Origin: Atrichornis clamosus
Lineage: Eukaryota; Chordata; Aves; Passeriformes; Menuridae
Direction: 5' to 3'
Assembly: GCA_013400975.1 (NCBI GenBank)
Contig: WBMZ01010917.1
Span: 248,001 to 312,000 of the forward strand
Length of the DNA: 64,000 bases
Positions 9,999 through 22,046 of this stretch are shown here, in pieces. A program made the translations under genes and the position numbers. The notes beneath the pieces were generated by a model. It was not told the origin of the DNA. It ran no database searches and saw only the letters and a program-made list of their open reading frames with translations. Position 1 is the stretch's first letter, and each line of letters begins with the position of its first letter.

Positions 9999-12900
9999 AA
10001 ATAAGAAAACTGCTTTTTTACAGATACTGCTCTGTAGTAACTTGAGGCAAGAGATGATTTGAAGATGAATGTTGTACCTTGCATTTAGTTTAACAATGCT
10101 ATTCATTTTATTTTGAGCCTATGTGTAAACTGCTGTTTATTATTCTATTCAATAATCATGCTCTCTGCTTTTCCCTCCTGCAATATGATGTTTTTTCCTT
10201 TTGCACTGTATGGTGATTGGCTAGATTCACTGTTTAATGAGACAGACACTTAACCATGGAAAAGTTTTCCCAGTGAGCAGGGGAATGATGAGATCTTTAC
10301 ATTAGAAAGTGGACACTCCCTGTCTGTTTGGTTCCCTTAAAATTATGCAGCCAATCCATACTTGACACAGAAATAACCCCTTTTTTGCCTATTTTCATCT
10401 TCTTGCACAGTCCGACTGGTCTTGGCAGGTTCTCTTAGTCTGAACGGTACCCATGATCATGCAAAAGGAACCTTTCTGTCCACTGAGCGGATACCCTCAT
10501 CAGCACTTGGGAAAACTGTAATTCCTTCCCAGTCCATTGGCTCAGGTAGAGTAAGATTTTGGTCTCTTTGCTCTGCAACCCTTGGGGTCCATGAGCTTCC
10601 TTGCTCATCAGATGAAACCTTCTCCCGCCCTGGTGAGACAGACTTTGTGTCTGTGCTTTCCCCAGCACAGCACCGACAGAAGTGTTTCCACGAGCACAAA
10701 CAGTGCAGGTCTCTCACTTTGTGTGTATCTGCTCTGGTCTCCCCTGTACCCAGCTCCCTTCCTTGCATGCTGGCAGTGCCTGACATGCTGCAAGAACCTC
10801 GGGGCCTGTGATGTAGCATGACCTCTGCTAACACTGCCCTGGGAGGGAATGGGTTGAAACTACCTGAGCAGTTGTGGCTGCTGGGCAGATCTGAGTCCTT
10901 CTTCAGAAGGTCAGCACCATGACACGCCTGATCCCAACTTGTTGGGAGAGTGAGTCAGAAGTTGGCTTCCTCCAAATGTTCCAAATCCAAGAGGATATGA
11001 TTTTATTCTCTCTCTAATCCTATTATTAGTGCCTGCAATGTTAAGGACTCTGTTATTCAGCAGTTTTATTTCTTCCGTGTTTCACTGCAGCAGACGGAGC
11101 ATCCAAACAAAGTGTAAAAGGAAGAATTTCTTTCTTTTGTACACTCAGATGCTGCTGACATCCATGTGCTGTCCTAGATCGAAAGAGAATACCTTGGAGG
11201 GGGGTGGGTGTTCTCTCTGGTCCTCCTACAAATCTGCCAGAAATCTCATGGCATTTCTGTTTCTGTCTTGGGTTCAGATGTGCCTTGGTTTCTGTAGCCC
11301 CCACACCTCAGATCTGGGTATGTTTCAGTGCTAAGATCATCTTCAGTGGATACAGAGGGACCCACAAAGTTTACTTCTCTTACTGCACCTGAGGCACTGT
11401 AGGTAAATGCAGTATCCTGACATGTTCTTCCTACCTGTTGTGTTTTCTCGTGCTTAGGATCATGGGAATAAGACAACCCAGGCAGTAGTTTGACCTTTCC
11501 CTGGTATATATACTTATCAAAATTTTTGCTTTTGCAGTAGTATATCTACTATTTATATTATTGTACATGTATATTTAGTAGTTATATTCATCACAATTTC
11601 TTTTTATTTGTGTATGTGGTATTGTCATGAATAGGTAAGACCTTGTGGACCCTACTGGAATGTAGAGGTGAAATTGCAGATATTAAACAGCAGACTTGCA
11701 CTGATAATGCATAGCAGTGGTGTGACAGTAAATTGATGTTTGTCTTATTTGCAAGGAAATTTCAAACTCTGGCCACAGCATGGCTTTTAAGGATTCACAG
11801 AATGCAGCACAATGATGAGTGGGAGTTTCTTATTGCGACTTGGCTTGGTAGGGACTACCTGTGCTATTAAGATCCTGATGCCACCACTTAGCAGTGTCTA
11901 TGGTGAGGACCAGGCTCTTTCTTGGTTCAGCTAGTTGGGCAAACAAATCTCTCTTGCTGTATTATTATGCAGATCTTCGTGACTGGGAAGGAACCTGGCT
12001 CTGCAGCATCCTCTAATGTGGAATTTTGGTTTCTCTCATTGCTAACATTGCATTTATTTCTGAGGCTGGCAAACACTGTCCCATTACCTTTTTATGGCCC
12101 AAAAGAAAATGAGTATTACTTGGAGGGTTTGTCTTGAGTGAAATGTTGCTTGTATCTCTGTCAGTTTTTCAACCCATACTGCCAAAACCACTGTGGCTGT
12201 AGGAAATGAAATCCTGTTGTATGAGAATGATTTCTTAAAGAACAGAGCAAAAGGGCCAGCATTTCTGTCCACTGAATCCTAGACAAGTGGGGTGTTTCAG
12301 TATGGAAACTTCCATCTCTATTAAATTATCTCCTCCTTTCCACTTGTAGCCTCTTGTTTCTCTCAGTGGCTTTGACTTGACCTCATCGTGGCTATATGAA
12401 GCCCGTAGATGATGTAACCTCATATTTGTGCTACACAGGCCCTTGGCTTGTGATTGTCAGCTTTGAGATATCTGCATGAAACACCTGATTTTTATTTTTT
12501 TTGCATTAAAAAAGTCTTACATTTGTTTTAGAAGTGATGGGGAAGCATGGGGCAACACACAATTTTGAAAGGTAACATCCCTTTGTATGCCACTTTTCTG
12601 GATTTGCGTGATCTAACAGAATTTAGGTGCTTACTGCAGAGGACTCTGGGCTACAGGTTTTGAGCTTGCAAGCTGCCAGTACCTGTAGCAAGTGCTCACC
12701 CTCTGTGTGATTGAGTGCCTGAGTTCTGCAGGTACAGGCTCACATCTGCACAGCTCTTCTGTGCTATTAGGGCCCAACTATCCCACGTCACAAGACATGA
12801 GGATCTCTGTGGGACACACAGATGGATTTCATCAGAGCTGAGCAGCATCTGCTGCTGCAAGTGACTCTTGTTACAGTCACTGACAGACTAACCTGCACTG

Positions 12901-13051
12901 CATAAACCTATTCTGCACCCTGCAGCAGCACAGATCTATTTATTTTCTTTTCCTTGGTTATTATCTTTCCTTGGTTTAAAATCTCAGCTGAAAACTTTTC
13001 TTTTCTGTTCATGCCTCATTGTTTTCTCTCTGTTTCCCTCTCCCTTTGCAG
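9999..13051. other. noncoding interval
   Basis: Unique-looking, moderately AT-rich sequence with no recognised transposon. A 129-residue plus-strand frame (10422-10811) is open but low in information and matches nothing I know. It overlaps comparable frames on the other strand, as expected by chance. Confidence 0.5.
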
Positions 13052-13111
13052 ATGTGTTTAGGCTGAGCGTGTGAGCATGCAGTTTGCCAGGGTAGATGTT
13101 AGGGAAATAAA
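13052..13111 (+). other. weak candidate terminal exon
   Basis: A very good acceptor (TTTCCCTCTCCCTTTGCAG ending at 13051) is followed about 55 bp later by AATAAA (13106-13111) and then a GT-rich stretch (TTGTGTGATGTTC). Acceptor plus polyadenylation signal at short range would fit a short alternative last exon. All elements are common by chance in such sequence. Confidence 0.15.
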
Positions 13112-14723
13112 GTCTCATTGTGTGATGTTCTAGAGTGCTCTGCTCTGCAGCCTCCAAGCCCTTTCGCCACTGGAGGCTATGGGATGCTTGCCGCTGACCT
13201 CGGGAACAGCAGGAGTCATCCCCGTGCACAAAAGTCTTTTCAGAAGGAAAGATAATGCACAAGGCTGTGAAGAGATTGTTATTTGAGAAAGGCGTGGAAG
13301 CCTGAACCCTGCCGGTGGAAAAGCTTTTGTTGGCTGCCGTGGAGGGATCAAAGTCATGCTGCTGTTTTAGCCTGGGATGTCACGACCACCTGAACATCCC
13401 TTGTCTTTTCCTGGGGAAGCAAGCAGCAAACTCAGAGGCACTGAGAAGCAGAAGAGGGACAAGGCAGAGAGACATTCTTTCAGCAAGGCTACTCTTTTTT
13501 GAAATAAGTCCACATGCATGAATGGATGAAGTGGAGATGAAAAGTAATTCTAGAAGGTTATGTGAAGCATCTTTAGATGTGTTCTTTCTTTTATGGTGGG
13601 GAAGAGAGGAATATATTTTGGATTGCATCAATTCTTTTGGATTGCATCAATTATATTGTCTGAAAAGGGAAGAAAGATTGTTGGAAAAAAAAAAGAAAAA
13701 AACAGTGAAAGAACTACTGAGGAATGATCAGCAGACTCTTGCTAATTTTTAGTAGCACTGCAAACTAGGCCTTGTTTTCTTTAGGTGCCTTGCGTTGGTA
13801 GTGGGTGACATTAGTGCTTTATTAAACTTGCCGTGCTGAGGAGCTCATCGGTTTAGTGTAGCTAATAATAATACCCTGATGGAGAAACAGAAGGTGGGAT
13901 AGCTCAGCATCAGAAACTGGAATGCAGAAATAGTTGCTGCTAGTTGAACTAAAAATACACAGCAGTATAACCCCCTTGCCTACAGCAGCACATGCTGAAC
14001 ACACCCTGGGCACTGGCCGTGGGGGGAAAGGCTTTCCTTTGTGTTTGGCAGCTGCTGGATCAGCAGGGCTCTGTGGTGATTCCTGTGTGTGACTGCCTAG
14101 CACTACCTTAGATGTGCAAGGCCCCTCAGAGCAAGTTAATTAATATCCTTGACAAGTTAATCATTATCAAGAGTCATAAACAGATTATATAGGACGAAAC
14201 AGGCAACATCAGAAGACTTGGGAAGCCAGTTTGTCCCAGGGTGGGACTCTGTGATCATGGAATCACCCAACGACACGGGAGTAACCTGCAGCAGGGACTG
14301 AGATGTAACCATGGCTACTCTGTTCCTCTGCTCCCTGCTCCTGCTTGGGGACAAACAGCAGATGTCAAGATCACTGCTGAATTATGAGCCTTGGAGTTAT
14401 CGCTGCACAAGGGTTGCTTGTGGTCAAAGAGCTTTATCTAATTTTTTTTTTTCTACAGCCTCCCAGGGCTTACCCAGCCTCTCCACTTGGGCATTACAAG
14501 GGTGAAATTCAGTTTAGCATGTACATGCTTCTTCTGCTATGAGCTTCAAAATCTCCATACAATAAGCTGAAAGTGGCCCAGATGTAGTGGTGATAGGATA
14601 CCCTGAAATAGGTTAGTTAGATGAAATTAGGACACATCTAATGCCAGAATCAGCAGTGCAACATGGATATCTGCTGCATTGTCAGATGGTAGATCAAAGG
14701 TGAGGAACGCCTTGTAGATGAAT
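13112..14723. other. noncoding interval
   Basis: No recognised element apart from the 19-bp-period duplication at 13616-13652. Short frames here, including a leucine-rich one from 14311, have no gene context. Confidence 0.5.
13616..13652. repeat. tandem duplication, 19-bp period
   Basis: TTTTGGATTGCATCAATT occurs twice, at 13616-13633 and 13635-13652, separated by one base. Confidence 0.9.
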
Positions 14724-14802
14724 CACAGAGTCATAGAATTTTTTAAGTTGGAAAAGGTCTCTAAGATCATCAAGTCCAACCTTCAGCACTGCACTGCTGA
14801 GA
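14724..14802 (-). mobile_element. CR1 LINE 3' end
   Basis: TCACAGAGTCATAGAATT followed by a block close to AAGTTGGAAAAGGTCTCTAAG and ATCATCAAGTCCAACCTTC. This belongs to the AAGTTGG/CCAAGATCATC subfamily, like the copies at 27228 and 63311. Confidence 0.85.
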
Positions 14803-15607
14803 TGAAGAAAAGTGCTCAATGACAAGAGGGAGTTAATTGACTGTGTTGGGCACAAGTGATGAGACATTGTCTCCGGAGAAAGGATACAAACACAACACAG
14901 TGCTGAGAGAATGAAGACAAGAAGCAGGCCTGAATGCTCTAATTCCAAATTCCTGCGTTGTGTCTAATAAAACCCAGCTGGGGTGGGACTCCTTCACTTG
15001 TCTGAACACAGAGAGACCCGTGGCTGGGAAAGAAGTGGGCAAGGGTATGGCTGTAGCTACCTTAGTCACCGCACCTGCAGGCAGGAGGAATACAGGGGGC
15101 TGCATCCTCACTCCTGCCTTGCTTCCCCTCCCAAAGTCAGGCGCCTGCTTCCTACACAAACACAGGGGCTTCCCTCGGATATTTCCGATGTCAGGATATT
15201 TTATGAAGAAACATTAGCTAACAGAAGTGATTTTATAAGTTCCAGTGTAGAGGTAAGCCCTCTCCTCAATGCACCTGAGCTTTTCTTCTGACTGTTTTAT
15301 TTTTTGCTATATTAAAACAAGGAGATGCAAGAATATCAATCTTCTTTGTCTGATCTTGGCCTCTTTGGAGTTTTAGGGTTCAGCTGGAGACAGACCAGGC
15401 GAAGCCCAGGGGTTATTTCTCTTGGGAGAGGTGTTTCTAGTGTGGACTCCTCTGGGCTGAGGTTATCCTACGTAAAGGGAGCACTAAGATGGATAAGCTT
15501 TCTTACCTGTGTTCCTTAGACAGTCTTAGCTTCTTTCTGGGACTGCTATTGTACTTACTCTTTGATTAAGTGAATAGGAAAAAATCCATTTTTGTCCACA
15601 GGATAGT

Positions 15608-15700
15608 TTCATAGGATAATTCTGGTTGGAAGGAACATCTATTCCAACCACCTGCTGGAATCAAAGTCACCTGTGGAGTCTGACCAGCTTTCTTAGGGTT
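15608..15700 (-). mobile_element. CR1 LINE 3' end, diverged
   Basis: TCATAGGATAATTCTGGTTGG, then a block with CTATTCCAACCACCTGCTGG and TTAGGGTTTTATCTGGTC. It is recognisable as an older CR1 end on the minus strand. Confidence 0.7.
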
Positions 15701-16986
15701 TTATCTGGTCTAACTTTTTATCCAACTATAACAAAAAGTGAGTTGCCTCTGAAATCTTCTGAATTGCCAGTACTAGGGTCCTCAGGAGCTTTTCTCCTGA
15801 TGAGAGAGAGAGAGATTGTTTTGAGAGAGAGCCGGGAGGTCTGACAGCACATGCAAAGAGCATTTCCATGAGGACTTCTGACCGTGGAGATATCCAGAGG
15901 AAACTGGCAGAGACACTGCGAGGAGAGTGGTGTGCTGAGCATGACAGAGGTGAAAATGAACTTATCAAAAGCCTCCTTGGGCTGTCAAGGGCAGGTTTAT
16001 TCCTCAGCATAAGTGGCTTCCTCTGGGGATTTGTGGAATATGCATTGCTGGGGGGAAAGTGCTGACATTCACGGTGAAATGGGTCTGGCTTGCCCTGTGT
16101 CTGTACATGGTAGATGACTGTTCTGGGAGATAATGCCTCAGGTCAGTGATTTAATTATGTCTGGTTTGGAGACCTTTTACCATACCTGAGATAACTCAAG
16201 GCTTACAGGATGGCGTTTGGAAGAATCATCTTGTTCAGCAGCAATAATCACCAATTACTAAGAAAAGATCACCTTACTTAGTCATTTCCTGCTGCTCCCG
16301 TCTTCCCACCAAATGCTCTGTTTATAAAAGCTTTGCTTTCAGGACCAGTGCCACTGATAATCAGAAACCTCGCAGCATAGGAGCATTTTAAAAAGAGTCT
16401 GAGGACCAATTATATACGTTTCCTCTTTTGTAAAGTAGCTTGGGGCTTGTAAACATATGAAGTCCACGTATCTCCAAATAATTCATCATGCTGAATTATT
16501 TAGTTGTGTAGGCTCTATTTTAAGTAAGGAAATATTTTTTTCCTGATACGAAGGAAATAAGGATATTTTAGATAATTTTGAAAGAAGTAGTTGCCATTTC
16601 ACTCTTTTGCTTTTGTTTGTGTCGCAATTGATTTTTGTTATGAATGTGTTCTTCAAGACGGGCTGATACCAGGTCTGTAGTGTGTCAAGGTGACTTCCTC
16701 AGCACCAAAAACCACAAAAACTTTCAGCAAAATAAGGCTTATCAGAAGTCGAGGAGCCCACTTCCTCTTTCAGGTGTGCAAAGGACACAATTTAGAATTT
16801 AGAATTTTAGAATGATTTATTTTCCAGATGAAATTGGGAATGGCAACTTCAATCTATATAAAGATGAATTATGTTACTATGGAGTCCTTTGTACGATGCT
16901 TTCAGTTTTGAACCTTATTTGTGAGATTAACTTGAACTTTGTTCCTTTATATATAATCTATATATATATTTGGATAATTCTGTTGC
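15701..16986. other. noncoding interval
   Basis: AT-rich with small AT runs (about 16950-16972). A 65-codon frame from 15868 has a protein-like composition but no splice sites or match I know. A short GAATTTA/GAATTTTA reiteration is at about 16795-16810. Confidence 0.45.
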
Positions 16987-17028
16987 ATTTTCTTTTCTCT
17001 CCCCTTCCCTTCCCTCCCTCAACAACAG

Positions 17029-17150
17029 ATGATTTTGTAGACAGCATGAATGAAATAAAATGTTGGCATGGTCTAGCTGAATTTTCTGACAAGATAAACA
17101 TTAAGCTAAATGTGAGACATATGCCTCAGTGTGTGACTGCAATTTTATAG
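17029..17150 (+). other. weak candidate exon after strong acceptor
   Basis: A long pyrimidine tract (16987-17020) ends in CAACAACAG at 17028. Downstream, one frame is open for about 40 codons (DDFVDSMNEIKCWHGLAEFS onward) to TAG at 17148-17150. AATAAA occurs inside at about 17055. The peptide is not one I recognise. It could be a terminal coding exon or chance. Confidence 0.15.
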
Positions 17151-19017
17151 GTTCTTTTGTATGTTATGGTTGGCAACAGAATCTCTGTAGCCTATCCTGG
17201 CTAGAAAGAACAGTGTTTCTCAGTCTTAAGACAGACACATTATCTAAAATCTGTGTATACCACCAGCTCCACAGTGTGAGTGCTGAAGTGCATCTTGGTT
17301 ATAAGAACCTTTCATTCCAATACATCTCAAAAACAGAAATGGTTATTAAACCATGGTGTATTTCTGATGGGAATAATGATCTTATCAGAAGTCCTCTTCT
17401 CTGCCTCTGGTGTTAGTTTGTCTGGAGGGTGCACTTCCATTTGCTCCCTCTGTGAAGTGCAGACTTTCATTGGGTGACAATATTTCCTCTGATGGCTGCA
17501 CAGGTACAAAATTGGAGGGATATTGGCTCTAGCTCATCCTGTGAGACATTAGTTTGTGCATCCAGACCATCAGAGGATAAATGTCATTCCCCTCCCCAGT
17601 CCCCTCAAATTTGGGGACCACTCCCATAATCTTGGATTTCTTTGAACTGCAATGAAGTTTGCTCATCCTCCCTCACCTTTTTACAGAAGGATCTCCATGT
17701 AGAAATGCCATGGATAATTCTTCTATGGTAAAGTGCAGGCCTAGGAGTGCATTTTATCTGAGATCCTGATCATGCGTGGAATTTATTTTGCTTTACTTTA
17801 GAAATCTGCCATAGAATCAGCTTCATCCAAAGCAGCTGCCAACATTCTTCTTGTGAACAGGGCAGAGAAATACTTATTTCTAAGGCACCACACAGATAAT
17901 TTTTTTAAAAGGCATGCCTTAGGGCAGAAAAATCATGCTCAAACTTTGTCTTCACTGTCTAAACAGGAGGCTGGACAAATAGTTGAGGAGCAGCCATTTA
18001 CACTGTAGATGTCTGTCATTTTACCAATTGTATCCAAACTTATTTACTATCAAAATATAGAAGACAGACACCCTGAGCCTTATCCCTCTTTTCCAGACAC
18101 CCCTGCCACTTGTCTCTAGGATTCTGAAGACATGTGGCATAGTGATCTTTTTTTGCAGAAGGGATCCTACACAGTCCCCCTGCCTTTGTCATTCAGGTTT
18201 CCAGTCTGTTCTGGCATTTCACAAGGCAAGGCCTCCTTTCCTCTGATCTGCCATCATGTCCCTCTGGGAGATGTCCCACTCTGGACTCCTGACTGGTTGC
18301 TGGACTAGCATAGAGGAGAAATGGTGAAGCAGCCCTAGCATTGCTTCACACTACGTATGCTAAAGGATTTTGGTTCTAAGATACAATCAGGGAATAAATG
18401 GCATATTTGACAAAAAATATAGCCTGTTTGGGAAGGATATTTGAACTTTGAAGATACAAACCCCATGAGCCAGCCTGGATAACAGAGGCAGTACAACTTC
18501 CACAGCCTGGTGCCCAGCTGCATAGGACATGCCTGGGATTCCTAGCTGTTGGGTTAGGGTGCTTAGGTCAAGCAGAGCAGCATCTTTTCCTTGCCCCCGA
18601 GGGAGCTGGTTCAGAGACAGCTGGCACACACCTCTGCAGTGGTTCAGAGATGCAGCACCCTTTGTTTGGAGGAGCAATTTAGTGCTTTGTGTGGGTGCAT
18701 TTATGGGAACACACAGATTCTCTTAAAGAAATAGACATGATTTTGGTATTTGCAGAGGTTATGGCTGCACATTAAGAGAAAAAAAAAAAGAAACAAAACA
18801 CATTTGGAGGAGGAAATTTCCATTATTCACCAGCAGTTCTTATTTGTACCTTAACAGCTTATACTGTGTGGGGTATGAAGAGGAGTTGGAAGCTGATTTC
18901 CAAAAGGATGAAATATGTCTGGTACTTAGCAAATCAACAACCTTGTGAAAAGGATTGCACCTTTAGGTCTAATTCCTACAACTGCTATTAGAGTGGCAAT
19001 AAGCAAGGCTGAGGATG
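17151..19017. other. noncoding interval
   Basis: No interspersed repeat or exon is recognised. An A-rich run lies near 18779-18800. Composition is ordinary. Confidence 0.5.
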
Positions 19018-19478
19018 TAAGGATATAAAGCTATTGGAAAGTGTTCAGAGGAGGGCCATGAAGATGGTGAAGGGCCTGGAGGGGAATCCACAAGAGAAAT
19101 AGCTGAGGTCACTTGGCTTGTTCAGGCTGAAAAAGAGGAGTCTGAGGGGAGACCTCATTGCAGTCTGCACCTTCCTCATGAGGGGAAGAGGAGGGGCAGG
19201 CACTGATCTCTCCTCTCTGGTGACCAGTGACAGGACCCAGAGAATGACCTGAATGACCAGGGGAGGTTTAGGTTGGATATTAGTGGTTGATCAGGCACTG
19301 GAACAGGCTTCCCAGGTAAGTGGTCACAGCACCAACCCTGACAGAGTTCAAGAAGTGTTTTGACAATGTTTTCAGGCACAGGGTGGAATTCTTGGGATTG
19401 TTCTGTACAGGACCAGTAGCTGGACTCAATGATCCTTGTGGGTCTCTTTCAACTCATGATATTCTATGATTCTATGAG
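19018..19478 (+). mobile_element. CR1 LINE, ORF2 C-terminus to 3' end
   Basis: A plus-strand copy starts in decayed ORF2 C-terminal sequence (around GGGAGACCTCATTGCAGTCT) and ends with ATTCTATGATTCTATGA at 19461-19477. It shares the GGACTCAATGATCCTTGTGG end with the copies at 36858 and 51625. The reading frame is interrupted; the segment that normally encodes an RKxFFT-type block has lost bases. Confidence 0.95.
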
Positions 19479-20250
19479 GCTTGACCATCATTGTCTCCAT
19501 CAGGACCCTCCTGGAATTTTTCTCTTGTTACTTTGGAGCCTGAACTTCCAGTGTGGTTGCAGATTTATCCTGGCTCACGCACTGCAAGTCTTTCTGACTC
19601 TTGTTGAAGTCAAAGAGAGCAGTACTATGATGCCAGGTGAATTCCTAAAGCCTGAGGTGTGTAGAATTGAGAAAACAAAATGAAAAATCCAGGCAGCAAA
19701 CTAAGCCCCTGCCCCATGGCTGTGTTCCCCCACTCCACACACAGCCCTGCCACCCTGGGTGGTGTGTGTAAGATACGGCCAAAGTGCCTCTGTCTCCAGC
19801 TCCCCTGTGCCCAGTGCCACACCCCAGCATCTCTCAGGGCAGCCACTCTCCAGCTGGGAATGTGCTGTGCCAGCCCAACCTGCAGAGCCCTCACCGTCTG
19901 TGGCTGGAGGTGCAGAGGGGTGCTGAGATGCTTTGCTGCTGCAGATGCTGACAGGAGTGGCTGTAGCTGCCAGTGAAATTTGTGACCTTTCTCCAGCCTC
20001 TGATTAGGCAGTCTTACTGCACGACTGTGCTGATGCTGCTGATCATCCAGTTGTTCCTCTTGGTAGAGGGTGATGTGTTCTGGAAGCTTGTTCCAGAAAT
20101 TTTCACTCCTGTGTCCTCTCAGACATTGCTGACAATACGTTAAGAAGCCAACTTAAATGGTTGTTTTCTTCTCTCTCCACCGCTGTGCAATGTGCTACCC
20201 GACCTTGCACAACTGCTCTTCACTTGACTTCTGGTTGTTCTGGTAGGCTG
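19479..20250. other. noncoding interval
   Basis: Somewhat GC-richer (about 19690-19960) than its surroundings. Overlapping short frames on both strands are not recognisable. No splice pair stands out. Confidence 0.45.
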
Positions 20251-20346
20251 AATCACAGAATCCCAGAACAATCTGGGTTGGAAGGGGCCTTAAAGCTCAT
20301 CTCATTCCAACCCCACTGCCACAGGCAGGGACACCTTCCAGTGCTC
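20251..20346 (-). mobile_element. CR1 LINE 3' end
   Basis: AATCACAGAATCCCAGAAC, then a block with TCTGGGTTGGAAGGGGCC and GGCAGGGACACCTTCCAGTG. About 95 bp on the minus strand. Confidence 0.88.
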
Positions 20347-22046
20347 AGGATCTGCAGCTCAAGAGGGCGGGTTATCACCAGGAACCTGAGCTATTCATTT
20401 AAACATTTTGTCTCTCCAGTCTGGAGCACTGGAACTGCTGAGGCAGAAGACAAACTCCTCCCTTTAAATTTTAAGAGCAATATTTATGTTGTTTTGTTTA
20501 TGAACCTTTGTCAAGTCTCAGCAAATCTACTGTAAGCTTCAAATCAGTGTTGAATACATCCCTTTTTTCAGATCATTGATTTAATGATCAACAAAGTAAT
20601 AAAGATGGTAGAAAATGCGGAATTATTATGCTTAGGTGAGACTTGTGGCAACTTAACAAAGCTGTATGAAAGAAGATGAAATTCTCTCTTCATGAATACA
20701 AAGTAATGTACAATGGAAAGAACTAACTTAAATGATTCACAGCCCTTGCTGGCTTAAAAATAAATTCTCACTACTTGAGAGAGGAGCCTTCAGGAAAGCT
20801 TTCTATGGATATGGTTACCTAAGGAAATAAAATCCTCTGTGAGTAAATAGAATATTAGGTAGATAAGAACTGGACTGGAGATTATTTACAAATAGAAAAA
20901 TTAATCATGCTTTTTTATTTTCCCTACTGTGAAATATTTGGCAATTAAAAATGTTTTCACTTAACATCAACCTGTGGGAAGTATTGATCTAGAATTTGTT
21001 TAGAGAAGAATCTGGAAATTAAGGGATCCAGTTGGAAAGTTCATGGTTTGTTTTGTTTTGAAATGTCTTTTTTAAGCGTCAAATTGCAATTGTTTTAGAA
21101 AAAGAAGCTATTTACATTAAAAAAAAAAACTTAAATGAAAAGTGTTGATTCATTGAGCCACAGTGTTTCTGATCCATCAAAATATTTTTATTTCCGTCAA
21201 AAAGTTTTGTGGGAAATATAGGGCTTTCATTTTGAGTCTGAACACAAACACCCACCCACTCACAGTCAGAAAATCTCTTGCTACAGGTCCCATGGGTGTG
21301 TTCTCCAAAACATTGCATTGTCTCACCAGAACCAAGGCCTCTCCTAAACTGGTGCATTTTAATTTGCTCATTGTCTCCCAAGGGTCCATATGGCAAGTAG
21401 GAGACTTCAGAAGCAGGTGACCAGAATTCATACTGATTTCTATGCTTTGGATTTGAATAAAATGAGTATGTTATTTCAGCTGAGAATTAGGGAAATACTT
21501 CCTATTAAGTTAATGGAAAAACTTCCCCTTGGAGGGGAAAAACTTTCCCATTGGATGGTTTTGATATCAACAAAGTGGTCCATATGCCAAGCTGGATACA
21601 GTTGTGCTCTGCAGAACTGCCTGCTGAGTACCTAGAATAATAGAAGCTGAAACAATTTACATTTGTCCCTTTTAATTTCCAAAATATAGGAGAAAGCATT
21701 CTGTGAAAGTTAAAGGCATTACATTGAATTCAGATTAAAAAAAACAATTTTAAGCCATGTAGCTTGCAAAAAATCAAATCAAACTAAACAAAAAACCCCT
21801 AAAACTAGGAAAAATTTGAGAGGCAAGTTTAAAGAAAGGAAATGGGGAAGAGAGGGAAATGTGCTACATTTCTAGTTGGAGGATGAGAGGATCAGTTTAA
21901 AATCAGGTTTTAAAGAGAGGCTGAGTTCACAGAGGCTGAGAAAATGGAAAAATTCCCACCTGATTCATTTTTGCATCGAGCAATATCTGAGGGAAATTTT
22001 AACAAAACATACCTACTGGGAAATACATTTTATAACTTTTCATTAT
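20347..22046. other. noncoding interval
   Basis: AT-rich unique-looking sequence with A-rich tracts near 21119 and 21739. A small inverted repeat (TTGAT-TTAATG-ATCAA, about 20575-20592) is present. No exon was identified. Confidence 0.5.

Noticed and set aside
10422..10811. 129-codon plus-strand frame
   Set aside because: Overlaps comparable minus-strand frames, has no domain, and shows no splice donor at its end.
14311..14505. Signal-peptide-like start (MATLFLCSLLLLG)
   Set aside because: The hydrophobic start comes from a CTG/CTC-rich stretch; no cleavage context, domain or exon structure follows.
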